In this document: in pieces, positions 35,103 to 43,101 of the stretch
How the letters are laid out: each line of letters opens with the position of its first letter
Position numbering within the stretch: the first letter of the stretch is position 1
NCBI GenBank assembly: GCA_017618115.1
Contig: JAFZUX010000009.1
Span: 124,001-188,000, forward strand
Length of the DNA: 64,000 nt
DNA from: Bacteroidales bacterium
GTDB taxonomy: Bacteria > Bacteroidota > Bacteroidia > Bacteroidales > UBA932
Direction: 5' to 3'
Program-made: the position numbers and the translations under genes
The notes under the pieces: generated by a model
Told to the model about the DNA's origin: nothing
Database searches by the model: none
The model's input: the letters and a program-made list of their open reading frames with translations, nothing else

Positions 35103-35370
35103 CTAAGCCATTTTTAAAGTATACATTATAGCTATTATATATCCATTGTTCTCCATAATCTGCTTTTTTAACTCTTGAAGGCTCTCCATATGCCACTTTA
35201 ACTAGTTCCTTAGACATCCCTTTTTGAATCTTTCCTTTTATGGCCGATAAAACCAATGCTTTACCATATTTTTTATCCAAATTAATCTTGTAGTCTTCAG
35301 GAATAAACATAAATTTATATCTAATAGCCTCATTACTAATTGTTTCACCATTTGCATTAGTGAATAACAT
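35086..35370 (-). CDS. Small protein with a BamE/SmpA-like C-terminal segment
   Basis: This 94-residue AT-rich gene product has IQKGMSKELVKVAYGEPSRV, then a WIYNSYNVYFKNGLVTGW tail. This is the pattern of short SmpA/BamE-like domains (KGM...V...GEP). No clear signal peptide is visible, so it may be truncated or start elsewhere. It converges on the AlkZ-like gene and lies beside an ORF6N gene in an AT-rich stretch, suggesting acquired DNA. Confidence 0.55.
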   Translation of the reverse strand: MLFTNANGETISNEAIRYKFMFIPEDYKINLDKKYGKALVLSAIKGKIQKGMSKELVKVAYGEPSRVKKADYGEQWIYNSYNVYFKNGLVTGWN

Positions 35371-35472
35371 AGTTAGTATATTTGCGACTTCAAGTTTAAA
35401 TGACCATCAAATTGATGCAAATTGCTATAGGTTAATGAAATAGTTTTCTTACTTTTGTTTAAGTATTCTTTG

Positions 35473-35490
35473 GGATCGCAAAATGCGACC
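35473..35490. repeat. Leader palindrome of the ORF6N gene
   Basis: TCGCA (35476-35480), AAA, TGCGA (35484-35488) is perfect, and extends to seven positions with one mismatch (GATCGCA versus TGCGACC). It lies 28 bases before the ORF6N start, downstream of a TACTTTTG box (35450-35457). Bases 35484-35495 (TGCGACCTTAAA) recur exactly, inverted, at 44888-44899. Confidence 0.65.
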
Positions 35491-35517
35491 TTAAAGGTGG
35501 ATTCAAAATGTGTAGTT

Positions 35518-36432
35518 ATGAAAGAGGAGCTAGCTATTGTGCAGTCGAGTGGGGTTCTGGAAGCCAAACCCATCGAAAAATGTATATATACCATTAGAAA
35601 TGAACAAATCATGATAGATTATGATTTATCTATTCTATATGGGGTTGAAAACCGTTCGCTTAGGCAGGCAGTAAGGAGAAATATTGATTGTTTTCCTGAT
35701 GATTTTTTGTTTTATTTGACGGATGAAGAAACTAATGATTTGATTTCCAGTAGGGTATCACAATCTGTGATACCCCCTGGGTATAATACTGGCGGAACAG
35801 AGATATTTGCTTTTACAGAACAGGGCGTAGCTATGCTATCTACAGTTCTTAAAAGCCATAATGCTAAAAAAGTAAGTATCGCAATAATGAGAGCATTTGT
35901 AGCAATGCGTCACTTTATGCTTTCTAATGCTCAGGTTTTTCAGAGACTGGATAGGTTGGAACTCAGGCAGATAGATACTGAACATAAAATAGAAGAGGTG
36001 TTTGCTAAACTAGAGGAAAAATCTATTGATCCAAAACCACAGGTGTTCTTTGACGGTCAAATATTTGATGCTTACGAGTTTATCTGTGATTTGATTAAAA
36101 GTGCAAAGAAAAGAATCATCCTTATAGATAATTTTATTGATGATACAGTTTTGACCATGTTGGATAAGAGAAAGAAGGGAGTAACGGCTACTGTATATAC
36201 ACAAAAGGTTAATAATCAGCTCAAATTGGACTTATTGAAGCACAATGCTCAATACCCGGCTATTGATGTAATACTTTTCAAGAAGTCTCACGATAGGTTC
36301 CTCATAATTGATAATAAAGTGTATCTGGTTGGCGCTTCATTGAAAGATTTGGGCAAGAAGTGGTTTGCTGTTTCCTTATTATCTTCAACAAAACCCAAAG
36401 AATTGATTTCCAGACTAAATGATAATTCATGA
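35518..36432 (+). CDS. ORF6N-domain protein with PLD-like C-terminus
   Basis: This 304-residue protein has an N-terminal ORF6N DNA-binding domain (about 20-140): IEKCIYTIRNEQIMIDYDLS, then DLSILYGVENRSLRQAVRRN and IFAFTEQGVAMLSTV, the classic core of phage-related regulators in Bacteroidota. A short coiled coil follows at about 150-180. The C-terminal part has FFDGQIFDAYEFICDLIKSA, KRIILIDNFIDD and SHDRFLIIDNKVYLVGASLK, a single PLD-like HxD/K half-motif without full catalytic pairs. The ATG at 35518 is preferred; upstream codons from 35455 read through the leader palindrome. A perfect 10-bp inverted repeat lies inside the coding sequence. Probably mobile or phage-derived; target unknown. Confidence 0.85.
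   Translation: MKEELAIVQSSGVLEAKPIEKCIYTIRNEQIMIDYDLSILYGVENRSLRQAVRRNIDCFPDDFLFYLTDEETNDLISSRVSQSVIPPGYNTGGTEIFAFTEQGVAMLSTVLKSHNAKKVSIAIMRAFVAMRHFMLSNAQVFQRLDRLELRQIDTEHKIEEVFAKLEEKSIDPKPQVFFDGQIFDAYEFICDLIKSAKKRIILIDNFIDDTVLTMLDKRKKGVTATVYTQKVNNQLKLDLLKHNAQYPAIDVILFKKSHDRFLIIDNKVYLVGASLKDLGKKWFAVSLLSSTKPKELISRLNDNS
35753..35775. repeat. Perfect 10-bp inverted repeat inside the ORF6N gene
   Basis: GGGTATCACA, ATC, TGTGATACCC is a perfect inverted repeat of 23 bases encoding part of SRVSQSVIPPG, just before the conserved FTEQGVAML block. The 12 bases 35765-35776 (CTGTGATACCCC) recur exactly at 44905-44916. Confidence 0.8.
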
Positions 36433-36459
36433 GTCTTTTCGGAATAGATAAATTATCTT

Positions 36460-36467
36460 TATATTTG
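36460..36467 (+). promoter_or_regulatory. -7 box upstream of the GNAT fusion gene
   Basis: TATATTTG matches the TAnnTTTG consensus, 19 bases before the ATG at 36487. TTTC at 36436-36439 with a 20-base spacer is a near match to the -33 TTTG. Confidence 0.45.
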
Positions 36468-36486
36468 TTAAAAATCATCAGAGATA

Positions 36487-37371
36487 ATGAAAATAAGACT
36501 TGAGGAGCCAAGGGATTGGCGAGAGGTTGAGATGCTTACAAGAGAAGCGTTCTGGAACGTATACAGACCGGGATGCCAGGAACACTTTGTACTTAAGGAG
36601 TATAGGAGCAATCCGGCGTTCATTCCGGAGTTGGACTTTGTGATGGAAGAGGATGGCCGTATCATTGGCCACGTTATGTTCTCCAAGGCGGAAATCCTGC
36701 TTGAAGACGGAACAAAGTTTCCATCCTGGACTTTTGGCCCTATAAGCATACATCCGGATTATAAGCGCAAAGGATATGGTCTGAAGTTATTGCAGTATGC
36801 GCTGGAAATGGCTAAGAATATGGGAGTTGGCCTGCTCTGTATGGAGGGAAACATAGAGTTCTACAAAAATGCCGGTTTTGATTTGGCCAGCAAGATGAAG
36901 ATTCATTACCACGCTGAGCCTAAAGAGAGTGAGGTGCCGTATTTCCTTGCACAAGAGTTGATTAAAGGGTACTGGGGGAATAGAGAGGGTACATACTCTC
37001 CACCATCGGGATACTTAGTGGCAGAAACAAACCCTGAGGCTTTTGCAGCGTATGAGGCTCAGTTTCCGCAAAAGGAGAAGCATTTATTGCCGGGGCAGCT
37101 TCCTCAGTTCTGCCAGAGCTGCGGCATGCCTCTTACAAAGGATGAGGATTGCGGTCACAATGAAGACGGCAGCATCAACTTTGATTACTGCAAATACTGT
37201 TTTGAAGGGGGTAAGTTCCTGCAAGACTGCACAATGGAGGATATGGTAGAGCATTGCTCCCAGTTTGTGGATGAGGTAAACAAGATGATGCCGGAGCCTA
37301 TGACTAAGGAGCAGTACAAGCAGATGATGATGGGGTTCTTCCCAATGTTAAAAAGATGGAGAAATAAATAG
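36487..37371 (+). CDS. GNAT acetyltransferase fused to a zinc-ribbon domain
   Basis: This is a 294-residue cytoplasmic fusion. Residues about 1-150 are a GNAT domain: GRIIGHVMFS, then the acetyl-CoA loop GPISIHPDYKRKGYGLKLLQ (about 83-102) and FYKNAGFDLA. Residues about 205-294 are a zinc ribbon: FCQSCGMPLTKDEDCGHNED and FDYCKYCFEGG, two CxxC pairs, matching the putative zinc ribbon family PF12674. The substrate is unknown. It is followed 3 bases later by an M28 peptidase gene in the same direction. Confidence 0.88.
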   Translation: MKIRLEEPRDWREVEMLTREAFWNVYRPGCQEHFVLKEYRSNPAFIPELDFVMEEDGRIIGHVMFSKAEILLEDGTKFPSWTFGPISIHPDYKRKGYGLKLLQYALEMAKNMGVGLLCMEGNIEFYKNAGFDLASKMKIHYHAEPKESEVPYFLAQELIKGYWGNREGTYSPPSGYLVAETNPEAFAAYEAQFPQKEKHLLPGQLPQFCQSCGMPLTKDEDCGHNEDGSINFDYCKYCFEGGKFLQDCTMEDMVEHCSQFVDEVNKMMPEPMTKEQYKQMMMGFFPMLKRWRNK

Positions 37372-37374
37372 ACA

Positions 37375-38631
37375 ATGAAAAATAAGGTTTTGATTTTCCT
37401 GCTGCTCTTTGCAACGGTTCAGTTGTATGCTCAGGATTTGGCTCATTACAAGAAGGTTGTGAAGGAGTTGAGCTCCTCAAGGTATCAGGGTAGGGGTTAT
37501 GCCAGAGGCGGTGCCAATAAGGCCGGAAATTTCCTTAAGAAGGAGTATATGAAGGCTGGTGCGGATACCGTTATCTGCCAGCATTTTACAATAGATATCA
37601 ATACGTTCTGCGGTAAGATGAAGATGTGGGCGGACGGAAGGAAACTCACCCCGGGTGTAGACTTTGCAATGCGTGAGTACTCCCCTGGCGTTAAGGGGGA
37701 ATTCCCTGTGTACCACGTAGATACCTTGAACTACAATGCAGAGAAGATGTTTGCAGATCTGGCAAAACCCGAATATGCAAATTGCCTGGTATGCGTTGAG
37801 TTCTGGTTTGCATACAGGCACAGCAAGGATTTTTCAAAACTGCAGAAGGCGGGAGAGTGCACCAACGCCGGCCTCATCCAAACCTTTTCCTCTCCAATCA
37901 AGTTCTTCAAAGCCTACGGACACAGGGTGATTGACAAGCCTATTATTTGGGTTACTCCGGAGGCTATTGAGGGTGTAAGGAGAGTGCGCGTAAACGTTGA
38001 GAATGAGTTTCTTAAAGGGTATGACCTCTTTAACGTCATTGCAAAAGTTGAGGGTGAACTTCACGATAGTTGCTATGTCTTTACCGCCCATTATGACCAT
38101 CTTGGCAACCTCGGCCGTAAGATCTTTTATGCCGGCGCAAATGACAATGCCTCAGGCACTGCCGCACTAGTCACTCTTGCCGCCTATTATGCACAGAACC
38201 GTCCTAAGTATGACATCTACTTCCTCTCTTTCTCCGGAGAGGATGCAAACCTTAGAGGCTCTGAGTTTTATGCCAACAATCCTATAGTTCCGTTGGATAG
38301 GATTAAGTATCTCTTTAACATAGATATGATTGGAGACAACAACCCCGTTCAGTACTGCGAGGTGAGTGACGAGGGAATGAAGGGATTTGCTCTCTTTGAG
38401 AAGATAAACGAGGAGAACCACTTCTTTAAATCCTTGAATAAGGGCGCTTTAGCAGCAAATAGTGACCACTATCCGTTTGCAAAACGCCACGTTCCTTGTA
38501 TCTTCTTTGAGAATGAAAACGGAGACGCTTTCCAGTACTATCACACTATCTATGATGATTACAAACACGCACTCTTTGACAGTTACGAGCCTGTCTTTAA
38601 GATTGTTACATCCTTCATAGAGCGTTACTAG
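37375..38631 (+). CDS. Secreted M28-family zinc peptidase
   Basis: This 418-residue exported aminopeptidase-like protein has a signal peptide at about 1-19 (LIFLLLFATVQLYAQ). The metal ligands are visible in order: His and Asp in TAHYDHLG (about 237-244) and GANDNASGTAAL (about 253-264), Glu pair region FSGEDANLRGSEFY (about 284-297), Asp in FNIDMIGDN (about 314-322), and His in NSDHYPFAKRHVPC (near 363). It should cleave N-terminal residues of peptides in the periplasm or outside. It follows the GNAT fusion gene closely. Confidence 0.92.
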   Translation: MKNKVLIFLLLFATVQLYAQDLAHYKKVVKELSSSRYQGRGYARGGANKAGNFLKKEYMKAGADTVICQHFTIDINTFCGKMKMWADGRKLTPGVDFAMREYSPGVKGEFPVYHVDTLNYNAEKMFADLAKPEYANCLVCVEFWFAYRHSKDFSKLQKAGECTNAGLIQTFSSPIKFFKAYGHRVIDKPIIWVTPEAIEGVRRVRVNVENEFLKGYDLFNVIAKVEGELHDSCYVFTAHYDHLGNLGRKIFYAGANDNASGTAALVTLAAYYAQNRPKYDIYFLSFSGEDANLRGSEFYANNPIVPLDRIKYLFNIDMIGDNNPVQYCEVSDEGMKGFALFEKINEENHFFKSLNKGALAANSDHYPFAKRHVPCIFFENENGDAFQYYHTIYDDYKHALFDSYEPVFKIVTSFIERY

Positions 38632-38642
38632 TTTGTTTTTTA

Positions 38643-40085
38643 TTACCTTCCAAAAGACCTGAGGAGGTAGAGCATAGGGAATATTTCCAAACGGCCAATA
38701 AGCATCTCTATCATTGAAGTTGCTTTGATAACTGCCGGAATATCCGCATAGTTAGACATTGAGCCCACATCTCCAAAACCAGGTCCGACGTTGCCTATGC
38801 AGGCAATAGATGCTGTTACTCCTGTTGTAAAATCAAGTCCTCCGGCAATGTTGACAGCAGCAAACAGTATGATAAAAAACATATAACAGAAGACAAAACA
38901 GAAAGCGTCATTTACATTATCTTCAGAGCGGATACGCCCGTCTACCCTTACCGGACGAACCATCTTTGGGGTAACTGTGAGAATTACTTTTCTGTGTACC
39001 CCCTTTGCTACAAGTATGGCTCTGTCTATCTTTATACCTCCCGATGTGGAGCCGGAACAACCGCATATCAGTGAGCACATTACAAGAACGGCTATGCTGA
39101 AATGAGGCCATAGTGTTGTGTCCTGTGTTGCAAATCCCGTTGTGGTGGAGATTGAGGCAACCTGAAAAGATGCTTCTCTTAGTGCTCTGCCAAAGGAGGT
39201 TGAATGATTGTTGAGCCACAGATCAACAGTAACCATAATGGTTGCAATCATGACAGCAAACAGGAATGTCTTTAAGATTTCAGACTTCCAAATATGTTGG
39301 GTATGTCCTTTTATTAAGGCCAAAAAGAGAATTCCAAAGTTTATTCCGGATGCAATCATAGCAATGGTAAGTACAACTTCTGCCGCGGGATTTGCGTAAA
39401 AAGCAATACTTGTATTCCTTATACAGAAACCGCATGTACTGCAAGCGGACATGGCGTTCGTTAATGAATCAAACCAAGGTAAACCGGTGAATTTAAGCGC
39501 AAAAAAGGTAATCAGAGTCAATGAAACATACGCAGTAAGTATCCGTTTTGTAAAGCTGCCAATCCTTCCGCTAAAGCCATCTTTTGCAACTCTGGATATT
39601 TCTGCACCGGATAGTCTGGACTTATCTGCACTTCCTATCATCATAGAAAAGAGAGTGACTATTCCTATACCGCCCACCCAGGCTGTAGATATTCTCCAGA
39701 ACTTAAGCCCTTGGGGAAGTGCCTCTATGTCATTTAAAATTGAAGCGCCGGTGGTAGTGAAACCAGAAACGCTTTCAAATAAGGCATTTATGGGAGAAAA
39801 CTCATTTCCATATAGCATAAACGGGAACATACCAAAAATGCAGGCAGATATCCATACTCCCACAACAATGCAGTTCCCTTCCCTAAAACTCAGTCTTTCT
39901 TTTCCTTTTTTTACAAAAATAATAGGGAATAAGCCCGCCGAGCAAGTCAATAGGGTTGAGAAGATTAAAGGGATACGGCTGTCATCTCCCGGGGAAAAAC
40001 AGGCTATTATTGCAGAAATAGCCATAAGTAAAGATACAAACAGTAATGAAGTACCTATATACAAACTTATTATTCTCCCGTTCAT
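38643..40085 (-). CDS. trkH: TrkH-type potassium uptake protein
   Basis: This 480-residue inner-membrane protein has the four pore repeats of the Trk/Ktr/HKT family, with filter-like segments in SGFTTTGAS (about 110), SACSTCGFCIRNT (about 225), ASISTTTGFATQD (about 327) and GNVGPGFGDVG (about 440). It imports K+ and normally needs a TrkA NAD-binding subunit; no trkA gene is in this window. It has its own promoter and is divergent from an OxyR-like regulator. Confidence 0.92.
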   Translation of the reverse strand: MNGRIISLYIGTSLLFVSLLMAISAIIACFSPGDDSRIPLIFSTLLTCSAGLFPIIFVKKGKERLSFREGNCIVVGVWISACIFGMFPFMLYGNEFSPINALFESVSGFTTTGASILNDIEALPQGLKFWRISTAWVGGIGIVTLFSMMIGSADKSRLSGAEISRVAKDGFSGRIGSFTKRILTAYVSLTLITFFALKFTGLPWFDSLTNAMSACSTCGFCIRNTSIAFYANPAAEVVLTIAMIASGINFGILFLALIKGHTQHIWKSEILKTFLFAVMIATIMVTVDLWLNNHSTSFGRALREASFQVASISTTTGFATQDTTLWPHFSIAVLVMCSLICGCSGSTSGGIKIDRAILVAKGVHRKVILTVTPKMVRPVRVDGRIRSEDNVNDAFCFVFCYMFFIILFAAVNIAGGLDFTTGVTASIACIGNVGPGFGDVGSMSNYADIPAVIKATSMIEMLIGRLEIFPMLYLLRSFGR

Positions 40086-40108
40086 TGACTTATTAAAAAA
40101 TTTTGATG

Positions 40109-40139
40109 CAAAATTATTTGGTCAAAAATCATTTATCAA
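40109..40139 (-). promoter_or_regulatory. Promoter of trkH
   Basis: On the minus strand TTG (40137-40139), 20 bases, then TAATTTTG (40109-40116) fits the Bacteroidota promoter. It lies 23 bases before the trkH start. Confidence 0.55.
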
Positions 40140-40151
40140 TACAATAATTTC

Positions 40152-40159
40152 TAACTTTG
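40152..40159 (+). promoter_or_regulatory. -7 box of the OxyR-like gene
   Basis: TAACTTTG followed by C matches TAnnTTTG and lies 14-23 bases before the candidate ATG codons. The -33 part is not convincing. The region also serves the divergent trkH promoter, so the regulator could affect both. Confidence 0.45.
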
Positions 40160-40182
40160 CATTGAAATTATCAATGATGGCT

Positions 40183-41109
40183 ATGACACTGCAACAACTC
40201 AAGTACATAATTGCAATAGATGATTATAGGCATTTTGGCAAGGCAGCAGAATATTGTGGACTAACACAATCTACTTTGAGTCTGATGGTTAAGAAGCTTG
40301 AAGAGGAACTTGACGTAAAAATATTTGACAGAGATACATATCCCATTTCACCAACAGAAATGGGGAGAAAGATAATTGATCAGGCTAAGGTTGTCTTATA
40401 CCACGTAAATCAGATTTCTGAAATTACCCATTCGGAGAAAGAACTGCTCTCCGGTCCGCTTCGTATTGCCGTGATTTCCACTGTTTCTCCTGTTCTCTTA
40501 CCGGGAATGTTTAAGTATTTTGGCAATAATTATCCCTCCATATCATTTCAGACAGAAGAGATGATTACAGATACTATAAAGGATAAATTAAGGAAGGCGG
40601 AAGTAGATATGGGAATCGTTGCCGGACCTGTACAAGATACTGATTTGCTTGAGATACCTTTATATCATGAACGTTTTCTGGCATACCTTTCAGAAGAGAG
40701 TCCACTCTTTTCCAAGAAGACGATTTCAATGGAAGATTTGTACGGTCAATCTATCTGGATTATTAAAGAGGGTTTGAGAAAGATAGATCTGTCTGAAATG
40801 GAGAAAGACGGTAAGGTAACATACGAGCGTTTCTTTGAGGGAGGGCGTGTTGGCATGCTCATACAAATTGTTAATGAAAACGGCGGAATCACTATTATTC
40901 CGGAAACTCATAAAGAGTTGATTAGAACTAGTTTGCAAAAGGGATTACGTCCGATCATTAATCCGGAGCCATCAAGAACAGTTTCTCTTCTGGTTAGGAG
41001 TGATTACATTCACGAATCTATGTTAAATGCCGTAGTTAAGGCAATTAAAAGTATTATTCCAAGTGCTCTCCTGGATAGCGTAATACGCCGTAAACACTTG
41101 ACTATCTAA
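40183..41109 (+). CDS. LysR-family regulator, OxyR-like but without the redox cysteines
   Basis: This 308-residue protein has an N-terminal helix-turn-helix, MTLQQLKYIIAIDDYRHFGK and AEYCGLTQSTLSLMVKKLEE (about 18-37). A LysR sensor domain ends VNENGGITIIPETHKEL. The overall pattern is that of OxyR. In OxyR two cysteines in the loop after the DGHC-like motif sense peroxide. Here the matching stretch (SIWIIKEGLRKIDLSEMEKD) has no cysteine, and the only cysteine is in the DNA-binding domain. The ATG at 40183 is chosen; 40174 and 40177 are alternatives. The next gene starts 3 bases after its stop. Confidence 0.85.
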   Translation: MTLQQLKYIIAIDDYRHFGKAAEYCGLTQSTLSLMVKKLEEELDVKIFDRDTYPISPTEMGRKIIDQAKVVLYHVNQISEITHSEKELLSGPLRIAVISTVSPVLLPGMFKYFGNNYPSISFQTEEMITDTIKDKLRKAEVDMGIVAGPVQDTDLLEIPLYHERFLAYLSEESPLFSKKTISMEDLYGQSIWIIKEGLRKIDLSEMEKDGKVTYERFFEGGRVGMLIQIVNENGGITIIPETHKELIRTSLQKGLRPIINPEPSRTVSLLVRSDYIHESMLNAVVKAIKSIIPSALLDSVIRRKHLTI

Positions 41110-41112
41110 AAA

Positions 41113-41685
41113 ATGAGATATATGAAAAGTTTTAAATCTTCAGCGTGGATTCTTCCACAACCGGTGCTCATTATCGGCACATTTGATAAAAACGGTAAGG
41201 CAAACGCAATGAATGCCGCATGGGGCGGACAGTTGGATATGACTGATATTATCATCTCCCTGGGTTCACACGCCACAACGGACAATCTTGCTCAGAATCC
41301 GGAGTTTACGGTTGCTTTTGCTACAGCAGAAACTGTGGTGGCTTCAGATTTTGTGGGCATAGTTAGCGGCAGAAATATGCCGGATAAGATGGAGAGAACC
41401 GGCTGGAAAGCAGAGAAGGCTCCAAACGTTAACGCTCCTGTATTTAACGTATTTCCAATGACTTTGGAGTGCAAGGTTAAACGGATGAACGGTGAAAGGG
41501 GAGGCGGCGGTTATCTCGTTGCAGAGATTGTTAACATCCTTTGTGATGAAAAGTATCTGGCAGCAGACGGAAAGCCGGATGTTGAGAAGATGAACCTTAT
41601 CACATTCAACCCTGTTCAACATACTTATATTCAGTTGGGTAAGACGGTTGGTAAAGCATTCTCAGACGGCCTTAAATTGAAGTAA
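41113..41685 (+). CDS. Flavin reductase family protein (flavoredoxin-like)
   Basis: This 190-residue cytoplasmic FMN-binding split-barrel protein has PQPVLIIGTFDKNGKANAMN (about 15-34), ISLGSHATTDNLAQNPEFTV and DFVGIVSGRNMPDKMERTGW. These are typical of flavoredoxins and flavin reductases in anaerobes. It passes electrons between NAD(P)H or an iron-sulfur partner and other acceptors. It is coupled to the OxyR-like regulator (3-base gap). ATG 41113 or 41122 (MKSFKSS) could be the start. Confidence 0.88.
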   Translation: MRYMKSFKSSAWILPQPVLIIGTFDKNGKANAMNAAWGGQLDMTDIIISLGSHATTDNLAQNPEFTVAFATAETVVASDFVGIVSGRNMPDKMERTGWKAEKAPNVNAPVFNVFPMTLECKVKRMNGERGGGGYLVAEIVNILCDEKYLAADGKPDVEKMNLITFNPVQHTYIQLGKTVGKAFSDGLKLK

Positions 41686-41691
41686 TAACTA

Positions 41692-41713
41692 TTGTGATGA
41701 ATAAAAATCACAA
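41692..41713. repeat. Inverted repeat upstream of the metal permease promoter
   Basis: TTGTGAT, 8 bases, ATCACAA is a perfect 7-bp inverted repeat starting 6 bases after the flavin reductase stop and 10 bases before the -33 element of the next promoter. It may be an operator; the absence of a T run argues against a terminator. Confidence 0.5.
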
Positions 41714-41723
41714 CTAGTAGGTA

Positions 41724-41754
41724 TTGCTGAAGGAGTGAAAGGGGTGTAGCTTTG
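41724..41754 (+). promoter_or_regulatory. Promoter of the Cu/Zn-type permease gene, overlapped by a hairpin
   Basis: TTG (41724-41726), 20 bases, TAGCTTTG (41747-41754) fits the Bacteroidota promoter closely. GGGTG (41742-41746) and CACCC (41755-41759) form a short inverted repeat exactly around the -7 box, as an operator would. The ATG at 41764 is only 9 bases beyond the box, implying a very short leader. Confidence 0.6.
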
Positions 41755-41763
41755 CACCCGAAT

Positions 41764-43014
41764 ATGAAAGAGTTTTTATACACATTATTGACAGTTACCG
41801 CGGAGATGAGTCCGTACCTGCTGTTAGGATTTCTAATAGCAGGTATTTTGCACGTCTTTGTACCTGGACGTTTCTATGCAAAGTATTTATCCGCAAACAA
41901 TAGATTTTCAGTTCTTTATGCAGCTCTGTTAGGTGTTCCGCTTCCACTCTGTTCCTGCGGAGTAATTCCAACGGCAATAGGGCTTAAGAACGAGAAGGCC
42001 TCAAAAGGGGCGGTTGCCTCCTTCCTTATTGCAACACCTCAAACGGGCATTGACTCCATACTTGCAACCTTCTCGGTATTAGGACTCGGTTTTGCAATCA
42101 TAAGGCCAGTAGCTGCTTTAATAACAGGAGTTTGCGGTGGCCTGCTAGTAAACCGCTTAATAAAAGAGAACGGTGACAACGCTACAGCAAACACCGCCTG
42201 CTGCGTTGAAAAGGGTAACAAACTGTGGAGGGTTCTGCACTACGCCTTCTTTGAGATGATGCAGGACATAGGCCTAAGACTGATTGTAGGTCTTATCCTT
42301 GCCGCTCTTATTCAGGTGGTTGTGCCGGATGAGTTCTTCCTTCGTTTTGGCTCTAACGCACTGCTTCAAATGCTTGTAATTCTGGTAATTGCGGTTCCTA
42401 TGTACATCTGTTCAACGGGCAGCATTCCTGTAGCGGCCGCACTTATAATGAAAGGTCTCTCACCGGGAGCCGCACTTGTTATGCTGATGGCCGGCCCTGC
42501 AGTGAATATGGCCTCTATCTTGGTGGTACGCAAGTCTTTAGGAAACAAGTTCACAACCATTTACCTGCTGGTGATCATTGGCTTTTCCATACTGTTCGGA
42601 CTGCTGGTAAACGCCATTGGTTTGAACATCAATCCTTTGTCTAACCTGGATTCCTGCTGTGCAGAGGAGGGCGCAATGCTCAGCCCGTTTAAATGGATCT
42701 GCACTATCCTTTTAACCCTTTTAATCCTTTTTGCGCTCTTTATGAAATTTTTCAGCAAATCCTCTCACTGCCACTGTCACGATGAGAATCATCATCACGA
42801 TGGTGAAACAGAGCATGATACAGCCGTTTACACCGTTGAAGGCATGCACTGCAGCCACTGCGAATCTGCCGTTGAGCGTGCTGTAATGGGAGTTGCAGGC
42901 GTTACTTCCGCCAAAGCCAGCGCCCCGCGCAAAACCCTCACTGTCACTGGAGAGGCTTCCGCCTCTGCCATCCGCACCGCCGTAGAATCCGCCGGCTACA
43001 AGATAACCTCCTAA
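41764..43014 (+). CDS. SO_0444/ArsP-type metal permease with C-terminal HMA domain
   Basis: This 416-residue inner-membrane protein has about eight to ten transmembrane segments and paired permease motifs: PLPLCSCGVIPTAIGL (about 60-75) and YICSTGSIPVAAALIMKG (near 220). A histidine-rich cytoplasmic linker (SSHCHCHDENHHHDGETEHD) leads to a heavy-metal-associated domain at about 350-416, with GMHCSHCESAV (CxxC). SO_0444-family members export Cu or Zn. ATG 41764 is preferred to TTG 41752, because the TTG lies inside the -7 box. A strong bidirectional hairpin follows the stop. Confidence 0.88.
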   Translation: MKEFLYTLLTVTAEMSPYLLLGFLIAGILHVFVPGRFYAKYLSANNRFSVLYAALLGVPLPLCSCGVIPTAIGLKNEKASKGAVASFLIATPQTGIDSILATFSVLGLGFAIIRPVAALITGVCGGLLVNRLIKENGDNATANTACCVEKGNKLWRVLHYAFFEMMQDIGLRLIVGLILAALIQVVVPDEFFLRFGSNALLQMLVILVIAVPMYICSTGSIPVAAALIMKGLSPGAALVMLMAGPAVNMASILVVRKSLGNKFTTIYLLVIIGFSILFGLLVNAIGLNINPLSNLDSCCAEEGAMLSPFKWICTILLTLLILFALFMKFFSKSSHCHCHDENHHHDGETEHDTAVYTVEGMHCSHCESAVERAVMGVAGVTSAKASAPRKTLTVTGEASASAIRTAVESAGYKITS

Positions 43015-43040
43015 GGAAGTAATTCAACCATAATAAAAGC

Positions 43041-43076
43041 AATCCCGCCATCCCCAAAATAGGAGATGGCGGGATT
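43041..43076. terminator. Bidirectional terminator hairpin
   Basis: AATCCCGCCATC (43041-43052) and GATGGCGGGATT (43065-43076) form a perfect GC-rich 12-bp stem with a 12-base loop, between the convergent permease and fimbrillin-like genes. T/A-rich flanks exist on both sides, though T runs are short. Confidence 0.8.
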
Positions 43077-43101
43077 AATTAATCTTTATTACAAAGAAAT
43101 A

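Noticed and set aside
39451..41109. A single long frame of 552 codons covering the OxyR-like gene and about 240 codons upstream.
   Set aside because: The first part is antisense to trkH and has no protein-like pattern. The real gene starts at 40183 with the LysR helix-turn-helix and has its own -7 box.
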